From NCBI RefSeq assembly GCF_027594545.1, contig NZ_CP115160.1:4708501-4772500 (forward strand): 64,000 bases of DNA, read 5' to 3'. Shown piece by piece: positions 26,854-35,670 of the stretch (the first letter of the stretch is position 1; each line of letters starts with the position of its first letter). The position numbers were made by a program, and so were the translations under genes. The notes beneath the pieces were generated by a model that saw nothing but the letters and a program-made list of their open reading frames with translations, was not told the origin of the DNA and ran no database searches. This DNA comes from Algoriphagus sp. TR-M9 (lineage in GTDB: Bacteria > Bacteroidota > Bacteroidia > Cytophagales > Cyclobacteriaceae).

Positions 26854-28551
26854 ATGAAAAAATTAATACTCATCTGCTTACTGGGATACCTATGCGTACC
26901 CACAAGCACACTCACAGCACAAGTTGCTGATCCACCCGGGGCGGATTTTCTTCATAGGTCCGTTTCCGAAGTCTCCTCTGGTGTGGAGGAGGTCCATCGG
27001 GGCGGGGATGCCCGTCCCGATACTCTGACGCCCGAACCCGGCGTGTACCATTCTGCTGATTCACTAAGGAGGGAGGGAATACTCTACATAGAAATACAGT
27101 CGCCAGATCCCCCGGATACGCTTTGGGTAACCTTCTGGGAGCACCTGCTAAAAGACCGTAAGGCAGTTACACCCGGAATATCTATGCCTTTGCCGGGAAT
27201 ATGGGGCAATATGTTTGAAGGTAGTAGCTACAGCAAAGTGTATGAGGTCGAATTACCCTCTGGTATTCCGTCCGGCTACTTTTCCCTCGGTCGGGGAATT
27301 TCCACTATGGCAGATCAATGGAGTTTCACCAGTGCAGACAGGGTAAGGATAAAATTTGACAGGATAAGATCCACCGTTTTGTTTGGTGGTCCGGACGCGG
27401 ATTTTTACCGTGCACAGTACCTGATATCGGAGGCATTTTCTGAAATGGCATTCAACCGCGACCCTGTCATGGTTACCGGATCCGGTGAAATACTGTTCTC
27501 AGATTCCCTTTCCAATGTTCTTTACCAAAAAGCCCAACACCGTCCTGACGATATCTATGCGAGGGCCAGGATACTGACAAGTGACCAGGCTAGTTGGGAA
27601 TTATTCGGCGATTTTGTAATAAACGATGTAGAGAGGCTTGCTCCCTGGAGAATCCTACAGGATTACAGGGACAGGTTGACCGAGGAGCAGTATCAGGGTC
27701 TGAAAGCAAGAATAGTAGGGGAAGTACTGAATCAGGGACTGACATGGGCAGAACTGGCAAAAGAAGCATTTATGGATGATTCCGCTAAGATGGATTTCTT
27801 GGCGAAATGGCAGGAATCACTGAAGACGGAGCAGGTTCAGGGCTCCCACCCATTACTTATCCAGGGTGAAAACAGATGGATAGGATTGATGGCAACACTT
27901 TCCGGGAAATCCTACCGTGAAATCTGGGAGAAAAGTCCTTCCCCCAGAAAGGAAGAGGTACTGACTCTTTATCTTTTGGAACGCTTCAATATGCTAGGAG
28001 AGGAGCTTCCGGCTCTTGTAAACCTAGGTCTTGATCAGATCAGGATTCCCTGGTTACGGGATAGAATAGAGGCATTGGATACCCTTCATGAGAGCCCTCT
28101 GATTTCAGATGGACTTAAAGGGATAGACGGGCAGCCCATAGACCTTACGGCTTTTAGGGGGAAGACACTGCTGATCCATTTTTGGATTACAGGATGTAAA
28201 TTCTGTATGGCTGATTTCCGCTCAGTGATCAAAGACCTCGCAGAAAAATATGCTTCCTCTCAGGATGTTATGCTGGTATCCATCAATGTTGACCGGAATA
28301 CTACTACCTGGATCAAAAGTCTGGAAAGCGGTAACTACAGTTCTCCTCTGATGCTGAATCTGAAAGCGACACCGGACTCCGGAATGGCAGCATACTACCG
28401 CATCCATTCTTTCCCGCAGAAAATGATTGTAGATGCCGGTTCCCGCATCAGGGTCCAGACCATCCACAGGCCGGATAAATCGGAATTGATCGATGTGCTG
28501 GACAGTATCCGGACACGGCCCCCCTTATTACCATCCACCCAGACATTTTGA
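26854..28551 (+). CDS. Secreted protein with C-terminal TlpA-like thioredoxin domain
   Basis: A 565-aa exported protein. A signal peptide (about 1-22, ...TLTAQ) is followed by about 400 residues of no recognised family. A thioredoxin/AhpC-TSA domain begins near 425 (GQPIDLTAFRGKTLLIHFW) with the CXXC active site C448-K-F-C451 and the cis-Pro region near HSFPQKMIV. It probably handles disulfide reduction or repair in the periplasm. It is the first gene of a SusC/SusD operon; the SusC start is 2 nt after its stop. TlpA-like proteins beside SusCD pairs are common in this phylum and usually uncharacterised. Confidence 0.85.
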   Translation: MKKLILICLLGYLCVPTSTLTAQVADPPGADFLHRSVSEVSSGVEEVHRGGDARPDTLTPEPGVYHSADSLRREGILYIEIQSPDPPDTLWVTFWEHLLKDRKAVTPGISMPLPGIWGNMFEGSSYSKVYEVELPSGIPSGYFSLGRGISTMADQWSFTSADRVRIKFDRIRSTVLFGGPDADFYRAQYLISEAFSEMAFNRDPVMVTGSGEILFSDSLSNVLYQKAQHRPDDIYARARILTSDQASWELFGDFVINDVERLAPWRILQDYRDRLTEEQYQGLKARIVGEVLNQGLTWAELAKEAFMDDSAKMDFLAKWQESLKTEQVQGSHPLLIQGENRWIGLMATLSGKSYREIWEKSPSPRKEEVLTLYLLERFNMLGEELPALVNLGLDQIRIPWLRDRIEALDTLHESPLISDGLKGIDGQPIDLTAFRGKTLLIHFWITGCKFCMADFRSVIKDLAEKYASSQDVMLVSINVDRNTTTWIKSLESGNYSSPLMLNLKATPDSGMAAYYRIHSFPQKMIVDAGSRIRVQTIHRPDKSELIDVLDSIRTRPPLLPSTQTF

Positions 28552-28553
28552 CC

Positions 28554-31500
28554 ATGAAAAAAATTTCATTACTTATCTATTTTCTACTGCTACGGGCAGG
28601 CTACGCCCATAGTATGCAGCAACACACAGCGCTGTCCGGAAGGGTACTGGAAGCAGTCGACTTACCGTTGCCAGGTGCCATGGTTAGCCTTATGGCCACA
28701 GATTACCGCACGATTACAGATGCCGAAGGGAGTTTTAGCCTCACTGTCCCAGATGGGCAGTATACACTGATGATTTCATACATAGGTATGGAAACCGTTC
28801 GAAAGGAAATTTCCATCCCATTGGCAATTCCATTAGAAATTGTCATGATCCCCTCCGAGCTGGAATTGGGCACTGTCGAGATAGTCTCCACTGGCTACCA
28901 GACCCTCCCCAAAGAACGTGCTACGGGTTCCTTTGTTTTTCTCGACAGCCAGTTGGTGCAGAGGAAAGTAAGCACTGATATTCTGGACCGTTTGGAGGAT
29001 GTCACGCCCGGTCTCCAATTCAACAGAGGACCACAGGCGGAAGGTGATCCCATTTCCATCAGGGGACGCAGTACGCTTTTCTCCAATACTTCGCCCCTGA
29101 TCATTGTGGACAATTTCCCTTATGATGGTCCCATAGAGAATATCAATCCAAATGACGTAGCGTCAATTTCAGTCCTGAAAGATGCAGCCGCAGCATCCAT
29201 CTGGGGTGCCAGAGCGGGAAACGGGGTCATCGTCATTACTACCATAAAAGGGCAACAGGAAAGACCGTTACAGGTCAGCTTCAACTCCAACCTGACCCTG
29301 ACCGAGCATCGGGATCTTTTTTACACACCGCAGATGTCCATCCCGGATTTCATTGGGATAGAAGAGCGGCTATTCGCCGCAAACTACTACAGCAGCCAGG
29401 AAAACAGTGCCAACAGAACAAAGTTGTCTCCCGCCGTTGAGACCATGATTGCTCTTCGTGACGGAAAGATCAGTCCGCAGATAGCTGAAGCAGAAATGGC
29501 AGGGTATAGACGCTCGGATCTTCGAAAGGATTTACAGGATCACTACCTTCAGAACGGGATCAATCAGCAATACTCCATATCGCTGAGAGGAGGGGGCAGT
29601 CACTCAGGATACCATCTTTCTCTTGGATACGACCGAATGAAGTCTGATGTAACTGGAAACGGAGGAAACCGCTGGACCCTCGCCTCGGGAAACCACTGGA
29701 AACTTTTGGGGGACAGGATGGAGGCAGGCTTGACGTTTAACCTGGCCAACCTGAATTCCAAGACCACCACTACGCTGCCTTTAGGATATGCCTATGACAG
29801 GTTGATAGATCAGGACGGGAACCCGCTGTCCATTGGCAGTTCTTATAGCTCCCGGTATATTGCATCGGTCCAGGACAGCGGCCTATTGGACTGGTCGTAT
29901 GTTCCATTGGAGGAGATCGGCATGCAGGATTATGTTACCAAAGCCTATGATTTCAGGGTCAGCCCATCCCTTGAGTTTGCATTGACAAAATCCCTGAAAA
30001 TCGGTCTGTTTTATCAGTACTGGACCAATACCCGCACTGCCAGAAACAGAGATCCCCTGGGTGTTTTTTCCACCCGTGATATGATCAACCGATATACCCA
30101 GGTAGCTGAGGACGGATCACTTAGCTATCCCGTCCCTATTGGAGATATCCTCACTACTTCCCAGGCTGAAGCCTATTCCCATACCTTCAGACCATTAGTT
30201 ACCTACACTGACAGCTGGAAAGAAAAACACTTTCTCAATGGCATAGCCGGTATGGAAATCAGAGACCTACAGGGATTAGATTGGTCCAACAGATATTATG
30301 GGTATCAGGACGATATGGGCAGTAGCTTGCCGGTAGATTTCGTAGGCCGATATCCTTTGTACTATAATCCAGGATTGCAGGGAAACATTTTATCGGGAAT
30401 ATCCCATGGCGGAAATGTGGACCGTTTTATATCCTATTATTCCAATATTGGCTACGATTATGCACACAGGTATTTTTTGTCAGGAAGTATAAGAAAAGAC
30501 CAGGCAAATATCTTCGGCGTGGATGCCAATATGCGTGGCGTTCCTCTTTGGTCTGTAGGCGGCGGCTGGATCATTTCTGAGGAAAATTTCGCGAAGAGTC
30601 CCCGGATGCCCTTTTTAAAACTCCGGGCTACCTATGGTTCCAGTGGCAACGTAAACAAGAGACTTTCCTCTTACGTGACCGCCCAGTATGTTTCCTTCGG
30701 ACAATTTGATGTAATTCCCGACCTAAGGGGAGCGGCGGTCACTAATCCGCCTAATCCGGGTCTGAAATGGGAAAAAGTGCTGACTACTAACCTGGGGTTG
30801 GATATGGAGACTCAGAATGGCTTTTTATCTGCCACAGTTGAATTTTACAGCAAACATTCGGAGGATCTGATCGGGGAATATTCCCTTCCTGCATCTGTTG
30901 GACTGAGTAATTTTACCGGAAATTTTGCCGAGACCAGGATCAGGGGAATAGACCTCTCTGGGCATTTACGTTTATTGGACAGGAAGAATTTCAAATGGAC
31001 CACTACAATAATTTATAGCGGTGTAAAAGAGGAGGTATTGGACTTTGAGAAAAAACCTACCGTAAACAACCTGCTCTCTTCCCCTTATTCCACCAGCCCG
31101 TTCCCGATAGTAGGCAGACCTTTATATGGTATCTATTCCTATCATTGGGCAGGACTGGATTCCCAGAATGGTAATCCTCTTGGATATTTGAATGGGGAAT
31201 CCAGCGATAACTACCTGCAGATTACCAGAGAGGCTACCATTGATAATCTTCAATATCACGGGTCTTCTCGCCCTACATCTTTCGGGGCATTCAGGAATGA
31301 CCTTTCTTTCAAGGGTTTCAATCTTTCGGTAAATATTTCCTATAGGTTCGGTTATTACTATAAGCGGAGATCCATTGATTATTACTCCTTGTTGAGAGGG
31401 GAAATCGGGCATGGTGACTACGGTAAGCGCTGGCAGAATCCCGGGGATGAAGCCCGGACCGATGTTCCCTCATTGCCGGCCGCAGCTGACAGTCCTAGGA

Positions 31501-31748
31501 ATAATTTCTATTCCAATTCGGCCGCCTTGGTAGAAAAGGGGGATCACATTAGGCTGAATGACGTGCGGATATCCTACACATGGACCAGGATAGATTTTCC
31601 GAAGCTTCCATTCAGGACTGCCCAGCTCTATCTGTATGCAGGGAATCTGGGTGTTCTCTGGAAAGCATCATCAGATGGCTTGGATCCTGACTATCAAACT
31701 GCGAAGCCCTTGAAGTCTTTTTCTGCAGGTTTCAAATTTGATTTTTAA
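28554..31748 (+). CDS. SusC/RagA-type TonB-dependent outer-membrane transporter
   Basis: About 1064 aa, from an ATG at 28554 that gives a signal peptide (MKKISLLIYFLLLRAG). A TTG six bases earlier is less likely. A carboxypeptidase-like regulatory domain comes first (SGRVLEAVDLPLPGAMVSLM), then the plug with ISIRGRSTL, IVDNFPYDGPIENINPNDVA and SVLKDAAAASIWGARAGNGV, all SusC hallmarks. The 22-strand barrel ends in an aromatic residue (FKFDF). With SusD it imports a polymer or oligomer across the outer membrane. The substrate is unknown, and no glycoside hydrolase is nearby, which points away from a classical polysaccharide locus. Confidence 0.95.
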   Translation: MKKISLLIYFLLLRAGYAHSMQQHTALSGRVLEAVDLPLPGAMVSLMATDYRTITDAEGSFSLTVPDGQYTLMISYIGMETVRKEISIPLAIPLEIVMIPSELELGTVEIVSTGYQTLPKERATGSFVFLDSQLVQRKVSTDILDRLEDVTPGLQFNRGPQAEGDPISIRGRSTLFSNTSPLIIVDNFPYDGPIENINPNDVASISVLKDAAAASIWGARAGNGVIVITTIKGQQERPLQVSFNSNLTLTEHRDLFYTPQMSIPDFIGIEERLFAANYYSSQENSANRTKLSPAVETMIALRDGKISPQIAEAEMAGYRRSDLRKDLQDHYLQNGINQQYSISLRGGGSHSGYHLSLGYDRMKSDVTGNGGNRWTLASGNHWKLLGDRMEAGLTFNLANLNSKTTTTLPLGYAYDRLIDQDGNPLSIGSSYSSRYIASVQDSGLLDWSYVPLEEIGMQDYVTKAYDFRVSPSLEFALTKSLKIGLFYQYWTNTRTARNRDPLGVFSTRDMINRYTQVAEDGSLSYPVPIGDILTTSQAEAYSHTFRPLVTYTDSWKEKHFLNGIAGMEIRDLQGLDWSNRYYGYQDDMGSSLPVDFVGRYPLYYNPGLQGNILSGISHGGNVDRFISYYSNIGYDYAHRYFLSGSIRKDQANIFGVDANMRGVPLWSVGGGWIISEENFAKSPRMPFLKLRATYGSSGNVNKRLSSYVTAQYVSFGQFDVIPDLRGAAVTNPPNPGLKWEKVLTTNLGLDMETQNGFLSATVEFYSKHSEDLIGEYSLPASVGLSNFTGNFAETRIRGIDLSGHLRLLDRKNFKWTTTIIYSGVKEEVLDFEKKPTVNNLLSSPYSTSPFPIVGRPLYGIYSYHWAGLDSQNGNPLGYLNGESSDNYLQITREATIDNLQYHGSSRPTSFGAFRNDLSFKGFNLSVNISYRFGYYYKRRSIDYYSLLRGEIGHGDYGKRWQNPGDEARTDVPSLPAAADSPRNNFYSNSAALVEKGDHIRLNDVRISYTWTRIDFPKLPFRTAQLYLYAGNLGVLWKASSDGLDPDYQTAKPLKSFSAGFKFDF

Positions 31749-31842
31749 ATGAATGGATAGATGAAAGTGGTTTGGGATATTGTGCGGTAAAACCATCAGC
31801 TAGACCTCCCAAATCTTTTTTCTTACTCTTAAAATTACAATT

Positions 31843-33165
31843 ATGAACAAACTGATAGGCAATATTTTAATTGGGATAGCCGTAGGTATGACCCTGTCCT
31901 GCAACGGTTTTCTGGATGAAAAACCTGAAAAATCAATTTTGGTGCCCAATAGTGTAGACGATGTCCGGTACATTTTGGACAACTATAAAATCTTAAATGA
32001 GAACCCATTGCTTTGTTTTATCCTTGCCGATGATTATCAGACCGTTGACCAAAGCTGGGAGGGATTAAATCCCTGGGTCCAACGGTCTTACTTATGGCAG
32101 GACGAGATATTTGCTCCAGACGAGAGATCCACGGATTATAATCTTTTGCACCGGAAGATATTCTATGCAAACGTCGCGCTAAAGACCCTAGCTGATCTTG
32201 GGAATGTTGATCAGGAAGTCCAGGAGTTAAAAGGAGAGGCATTATTTGTCCGGTCTATGTCTTTGTTCTATTTAGCGCAACTGTTTTTGCCACATCCTCA
32301 GTCTTCTCAGGTAGAAAGCACTGAGATTCCTGTTCACTTTAACCCTGATGTCAATGCGGAGCCTGATTGGGTAGGATCGAAAGAGCTAATGGAAAGGATT
32401 GTTATGGATTTGGAAGAGGCATCGCTCCTGTTAAGTCAAAAGGCTGCATATCCAAACAGACCGGATAGATTGGCGTCTAAAGGCTTGCTTTCCCGTGTGT
32501 ATCTTTACATGGGCGATTTTGAGATGGCTTATAAAGCGGGAAAGGAAGTGATAGGTGACAATAGTTCATTGTTAAACTACGCCGACTTCTCAGCAGGTTC
32601 TCCTTATCCTTTTCCACTCTTCAATAAGGAAACAGTTTATTACGGTTTTACGAGTAGCTATTTCGTCACGGCCAGTGCCATGACGTTTATTGATCCCGAA
32701 TTAGTTGGGCTTTATTCAGAAAATGATCGGAGAAAAGAGCTGTTCTTTAGGGACAGCCCAAGTGGACGGCCTCTATTTCGGGGTTCATACACCGGGGTTT
32801 CTAGTTTGTTTACTGGGATAACACTTTCAGAAATCTACCTGAATGTAGCGGAAGCTGCCATAAGGACAGAAATGGAAGAAGAAGGTCTTGGGCTTTTGAC
32901 CCTTCTGGCCACCAATAGGTATAAGGATGTGGATAAATGGAAAGGCGAAGCGGGAGGTAATTTATTAGAGGTAGTGCTGGAAGAAAGGAGAAAAGAGCTT
33001 GTTTTCAGATGTACCCGCTGGGGAGATATGAAGCGCCTTGCAGCTCAAAGCGAACTGGAATTTCCGATCACCAGAGTAATCAGAAATGAAGAATATAAAC
33101 TGGAAGAGATGGAAAAATTCACATTGAACCTGCCAGAATATGAACTTGAACTGGAGGCTAACTAG
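31843..33165 (+). CDS. SusD/RagB-family lipoprotein
   Basis: A 440-aa outer-membrane lipoprotein that forms the lid of the SusC transporter. The lipobox ends at C20 (GMTLSCNGFLDEKP). The SusD-like N-terminal half has tetratricopeptide-type helices (VQELKGEALFVRSMSLFYLA), and the C-terminal part includes ISLSEIYLNVAEA-type and LEERRKELVFRCTRW motifs, the latter a clear RagB signature. It follows susC after 94 nt. A strong hairpin at 33169-33193 follows it. Confidence 0.93.
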   Translation: MNKLIGNILIGIAVGMTLSCNGFLDEKPEKSILVPNSVDDVRYILDNYKILNENPLLCFILADDYQTVDQSWEGLNPWVQRSYLWQDEIFAPDERSTDYNLLHRKIFYANVALKTLADLGNVDQEVQELKGEALFVRSMSLFYLAQLFLPHPQSSQVESTEIPVHFNPDVNAEPDWVGSKELMERIVMDLEEASLLLSQKAAYPNRPDRLASKGLLSRVYLYMGDFEMAYKAGKEVIGDNSSLLNYADFSAGSPYPFPLFNKETVYYGFTSSYFVTASAMTFIDPELVGLYSENDRRKELFFRDSPSGRPLFRGSYTGVSSLFTGITLSEIYLNVAEAAIRTEMEEEGLGLLTLLATNRYKDVDKWKGEAGGNLLEVVLEERRKELVFRCTRWGDMKRLAAQSELEFPITRVIRNEEYKLEEMEKFTLNLPEYELELEAN

Positions 33166-33168
33166 GAA

Positions 33169-33193
33169 ACCGGGAGCAAACATTGCTCCCGGT
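33169..33193. terminator. Bidirectional hairpin between susD and the DUF6520-like gene
   Basis: ACCGGGAGCAA (33169-33179) pairs perfectly with TTGCTCCCGGT (33183-33193) around a three-base loop. It lies four bases after the susD stop and before the convergent gene at 33216. No long T run follows on either strand, but the 11-bp stem is strong. Confidence 0.65.
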
Positions 33194-33215
33194 AAGTATT
33201 CCCAAGGCTCTGTTT

Positions 33216-33476
33216 CTATGGCAATTTGATGAAAACCTTGTCTTCTCCAGGGGTTATAGGATTTCTTTCCGGTCCTGAAGAGTCATACAGACAATGGCTT
33301 TCAATCTCATTATCACAGACGTAATCAACATCAGGTGTCATGTTTGTTACATTGTACCAAACGCCACCGTCTTGTCCCCATTGCTCCGTTGCTGACTCCT
33401 TGGGAGCAAACGCAAACGCTGCGAATACCGCCAGCACAAACGCAAATACTGGTAATCTTTTAATTAGAGTATTCAT
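33216..33476 (-). CDS. Small secreted DUF6520-like protein
   Basis: An 86-aa protein with a signal peptide (MNTLIKRLPVFAFVLAVFAAF..., cleavage near 24) and a short mature part containing two Cys (VDYVCDNEIESHCLYDS). The size, signal and two-Cys layout match what I recall of the DUF6520 family, small Bacteroidota secreted proteins often found beside MauE/DoxX membrane proteins; such a protein lies 0.7 kb away. Function is unknown. The Cys pair fits a redox substrate of the thioredoxin-like gene upstream. Confidence 0.65.
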   Translation of the reverse strand: MNTLIKRLPVFAFVLAVFAAFAFAPKESATEQWGQDGGVWYNVTNMTPDVDYVCDNEIESHCLYDSSGPERNPITPGEDKVFIKLP

Positions 33477-34194
33477 CGTAATGGACTCTTTTTTAACCGA
33501 TCAAAAAGAGACAAACCGTTTAGGAGTTCTTCCAAAAGGGAAGAACGGGGTTAAAGTACCTACTCTGTCCAGGGTTTTCGGCATCTCCCTTTTCGGGAAT
33601 TCATCAGCTTAGACCAGCCTCGAGCTCCGGTCTTTTCGAGGGATAAATTCCTGTTGTTATTTTTTGCAGTCTACATGCATGATTTGAGACTGTGGGGTGG
33701 TCTCAGCAGCTGCCCCTTTTTAACCTTTTGGATTTACTAAACCCTGTAGGGTTTGTGTTTCAGTTGCTTGTATATAACCTAATTGTTAGTTAAATTGTAA
33801 TAAGGAAATAGTTGCTTTCACTCCATTGATTGCAGAAGGTGGGATTTACCCGTCTTTAATGTATTATTTTTTTGCAGCCTAACTCCAATGATAATTAAAG
33901 GCTGTTTGGGCGGTTTTACAGCGACCGCCCTTTTTTTTTCCTTCCATGGCTATTTTCTCTTTATTCCTACACCCGACAGTTGTCGTGGATCTCTTTTGGC
34001 CCCTTTTGGCGCAAGTCTACTGACTTGTACCCATAGCAATGCAGTCTCCTGACTGCTCCCAACTTCATCATTCAACATTTGGTATTCATCATTCGAACTT
34101 ACCCACACCCAAAATCCGGCATCCCACATCATTCCATTTCCATCTTGCTGGCGGCACACCTTCGGTAGACAGGCAGGCACCCGACAACAATCTT
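33477..34194. other. Gap with a strong orphan terminator and repeat modules
   Basis: No gene is supported in these 718 bp. It holds a weak GC hairpin with a T run at about 33696-33722, the palindrome AAACCCTGTAGGGTTT near 33743-33758, the terminator at 33908-33939, and a repeat module (GCAATGCAGTCTCCTGACTG near 34040). A T/A-rich TTTTCCAATTTTTCAATTTT block at 34197 onward recurs near 40725. Confidence 0.5.
33908..33939 (+). terminator. Strong rho-independent terminator without an obvious gene
   Basis: GGGCGGT (33908-33914) pairs with ACCGCCC (33924-33930), followed by nine T (33931-33939). The structure is textbook, yet no plus-strand gene is recognised in the 430 bp upstream. A small RNA or very short gene may end here. 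Confidence 0.8.
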
Positions 34195-34614
34195 CTAGTT
34201 TTCCAATTTTTCAATTTTCAAATCTTTGAATCGAATACCAACAACAGCCACCCCTATACACACCACATTCAAAACAAAATGCTCCGCCCACCCCAAACTC
34301 TCCAAGATCCCAGCACAATTGCAGGGTACTCTTGGAAAAGCTCCCACCCAGATCAGTCCCACATAAGTGGTAAATACTGTGAGAAGTAGAATACTTCCCA
34401 AGTAGCCCCACCACCGCGTCACTGAAAAGAGCAGGAGCAGGGCGATCAGCAACTCTATTCCCGGAATAACAAATGCCAAAACCTCTTCCAGCTCATTTGG
34501 CATCGGTTGGTTTAGAAATGCTTTTCTACTGGAATCCCATCTGATCAGTTTATCAAATCCCGTGTAGGTCCAGAGGAGGATAAGGAGTGTTGAGCTAATT
34601 TTTTCCATTTTCAT
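34195..34614 (-). CDS. MauE/DoxX-family membrane protein
   Basis: A 139-aa protein with four membrane helices: about 5-20, 45-65, 68-90 and 112-130. The cysteine pair PCNCAGIL (C98, C100) before the last helix is typical of MauE-like redox-associated proteins. Relatives help form disulfides or support cytochrome and methylamine dehydrogenase maturation. The family frequently sits beside DUF6520 genes in this phylum. It is on the minus strand, as is the DUF6520-like gene 0.7 kb away. The start at 34614 gives MKMEKISS, with a second ATG two codons later. Confidence 0.8.
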   Translation of the reverse strand: MKMEKISSTLLILLWTYTGFDKLIRWDSSRKAFLNQPMPNELEEVLAFVIPGIELLIALLLLFSVTRWWGYLGSILLLTVFTTYVGLIWVGAFPRVPCNCAGILESLGWAEHFVLNVVCIGVAVVGIRFKDLKIEKLEN

Positions 34615-35136
34615 ATTATTAACTGCCCCAATGTATAAATCCCGAAAGCTTTACGATCCGGGAATTAAGTGATTCGGAAAGCTTCGCGACAACGAAAAGC
34701 GTTGGGATGTGGCATCTATCCCAAATCGGGACCAAGATTGACTTCAAGGATACCATACTAATTACAGCCCCTTTCTTCTAAATTTCTCTATAAAACACCT
34801 TGTTCTCCAAGAGAATGTTGCAGACAGTAGAATTCTTGTAGTAAACGATTTGATTTCACTCATCAAGAGATTTTTTATTGGGTACTATTATTTCGGATTT
34901 ATCCTAATATTTTCCCTCTTGCCCAGGCTCGAAGTCCACAGTTTCTTCTTCTGTTATTCGCCTATTTCCCCTTTTTTATTGGTTAGTATTGAAGAAAAAT
35001 GATCAATTAGTTTGATTTTCTAAAAAAGAAAACTACATTTCTATTCATCGATGACTTTTCCGGTGCTTTTTGCTGTATCGGCTTTTGGGCAATGTGACCA
35101 TGGATTCTATTGCCTTTTTTGTTCAAATAGACATAT
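34615..35136. other. Intergenic region without a recognised gene
   Basis: 522 bp. Only short open frames of 24-30 codons are seen on the plus strand (for example a start at 35051). None has a recognisable family. A repeat-like GGGAATTAAGTGATTCGG segment with CTTCGCGACAACG near 34680 resembles the modules at 20280. Confidence 0.4.
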
Positions 35137-35340
35137 ATGCTGATCAATAGAATTGTAATCTATGCTCAGGATATAATGATTTTCACAGGGCGGAGTAAGT
35201 CCTATGCTTATAATGTGTTAAACCGGATAAGAAAAAGTGTGGGAAAGGGAAAGCATAGCCTGATTACTTTTCAGGAATTCGCAGATTTTCATGGTATCCA
35301 CGTCAATGAGTTGACAGATATAATTTTCAGAAAACACTAA
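35137..35340 (+). CDS. Small DNA-binding-like protein
   Basis: A 67-aa protein. The sequence MIFTGRSKSYAYNVLNRIRK, then LITFQEFADFHGIHVNELTD, looks like a short helix-turn-helix, as in the small excisionase-like or accessory proteins found beside mobile elements of Bacteroidota. The TAA at 35338 is followed within a few bases by a hairpin that terminates the opposite strand. I cannot assign a function. Confidence 0.6.
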   Translation: MLINRIVIYAQDIMIFTGRSKSYAYNVLNRIRKSVGKGKHSLITFQEFADFHGIHVNELTDIIFRKH

Positions 35341-35366
35341 AAAGGATCTGCTTACTAGGCAGATCC
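35339..35366 (-). terminator. Minus-strand rho-independent terminator for the short peptide transcript
   Basis: Read on the minus strand, GGATCTGC (35366-35359) pairs with GCAGATCC (35351-35344) around a seven-base loop and is followed by TTTTT (35343-35339). It lies 130 bp after the stop of the 50-aa ORF at 35497-35649. On the plus strand there is no T run. Confidence 0.75.
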
Positions 35367-35496
35367 TGATTTGGAGGTTTTCTCCGCCGGAATGACGATC
35401 CGGTATATAGCTTTTGTTCAGCTTAGATGGGTATTCATAAGTCAACTTAGTAGCATCACTTTCTTTTCCAAATATCCAGGATGCTTCTAAGACCGG

Positions 35497-35649
35497 TCAG
35501 TTACTAATACTTGTTATAGTAGTGGGACATTCACTGGTAAAACTCGTGGTTACTATCTTTCCACTACTAGATTCATGGCTATATAAGAGCTTGGTCCTAC
35601 TCTGCTCCAATGCGCTTAAACATTGCTTGTATTCAGTTTCTTTTATCAT
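35497..35649 (-). CDS. Candidate 50-aa Ser/Thr-rich peptide (possible RiPP precursor)
   Basis: This short ORF runs from an ATG at 35649 to a TGA at 35497-35499. It encodes a charged leader-like half (MIKETEYKQCLSALEQSR) and a C-terminal half very rich in Ser and Thr with one Cys (IVTTSFTSECPTTITSISN). That composition suits a LanB substrate, and a LanB-type dehydratase gene lies 2.2 kb away. The promoter at 35673-35703 and the terminator at 35339-35366 bracket it, predicting an RNA of about 330 nt. The frame stays open after the TGA for about 50 more codons, so an alternative is the 5' half of a longer gene broken by a stop. No Gly-Gly leader cleavage site is seen. Confidence 0.45.
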   Translation of the reverse strand: MIKETEYKQCLSALEQSRTKLLYSHESSSGKIVTTSFTSECPTTITSISN

Positions 35650-35670
35650 GATTGTATATGTTTAGTGAGT

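Noticed and set aside
35218..35445. Minus-strand open frame after the peptide stop
   Set aside because: Its first half is in frame with the 50-aa peptide and its second half is the shadow of the gene at 35137-35340; noted only as evidence for a possible longer broken gene.
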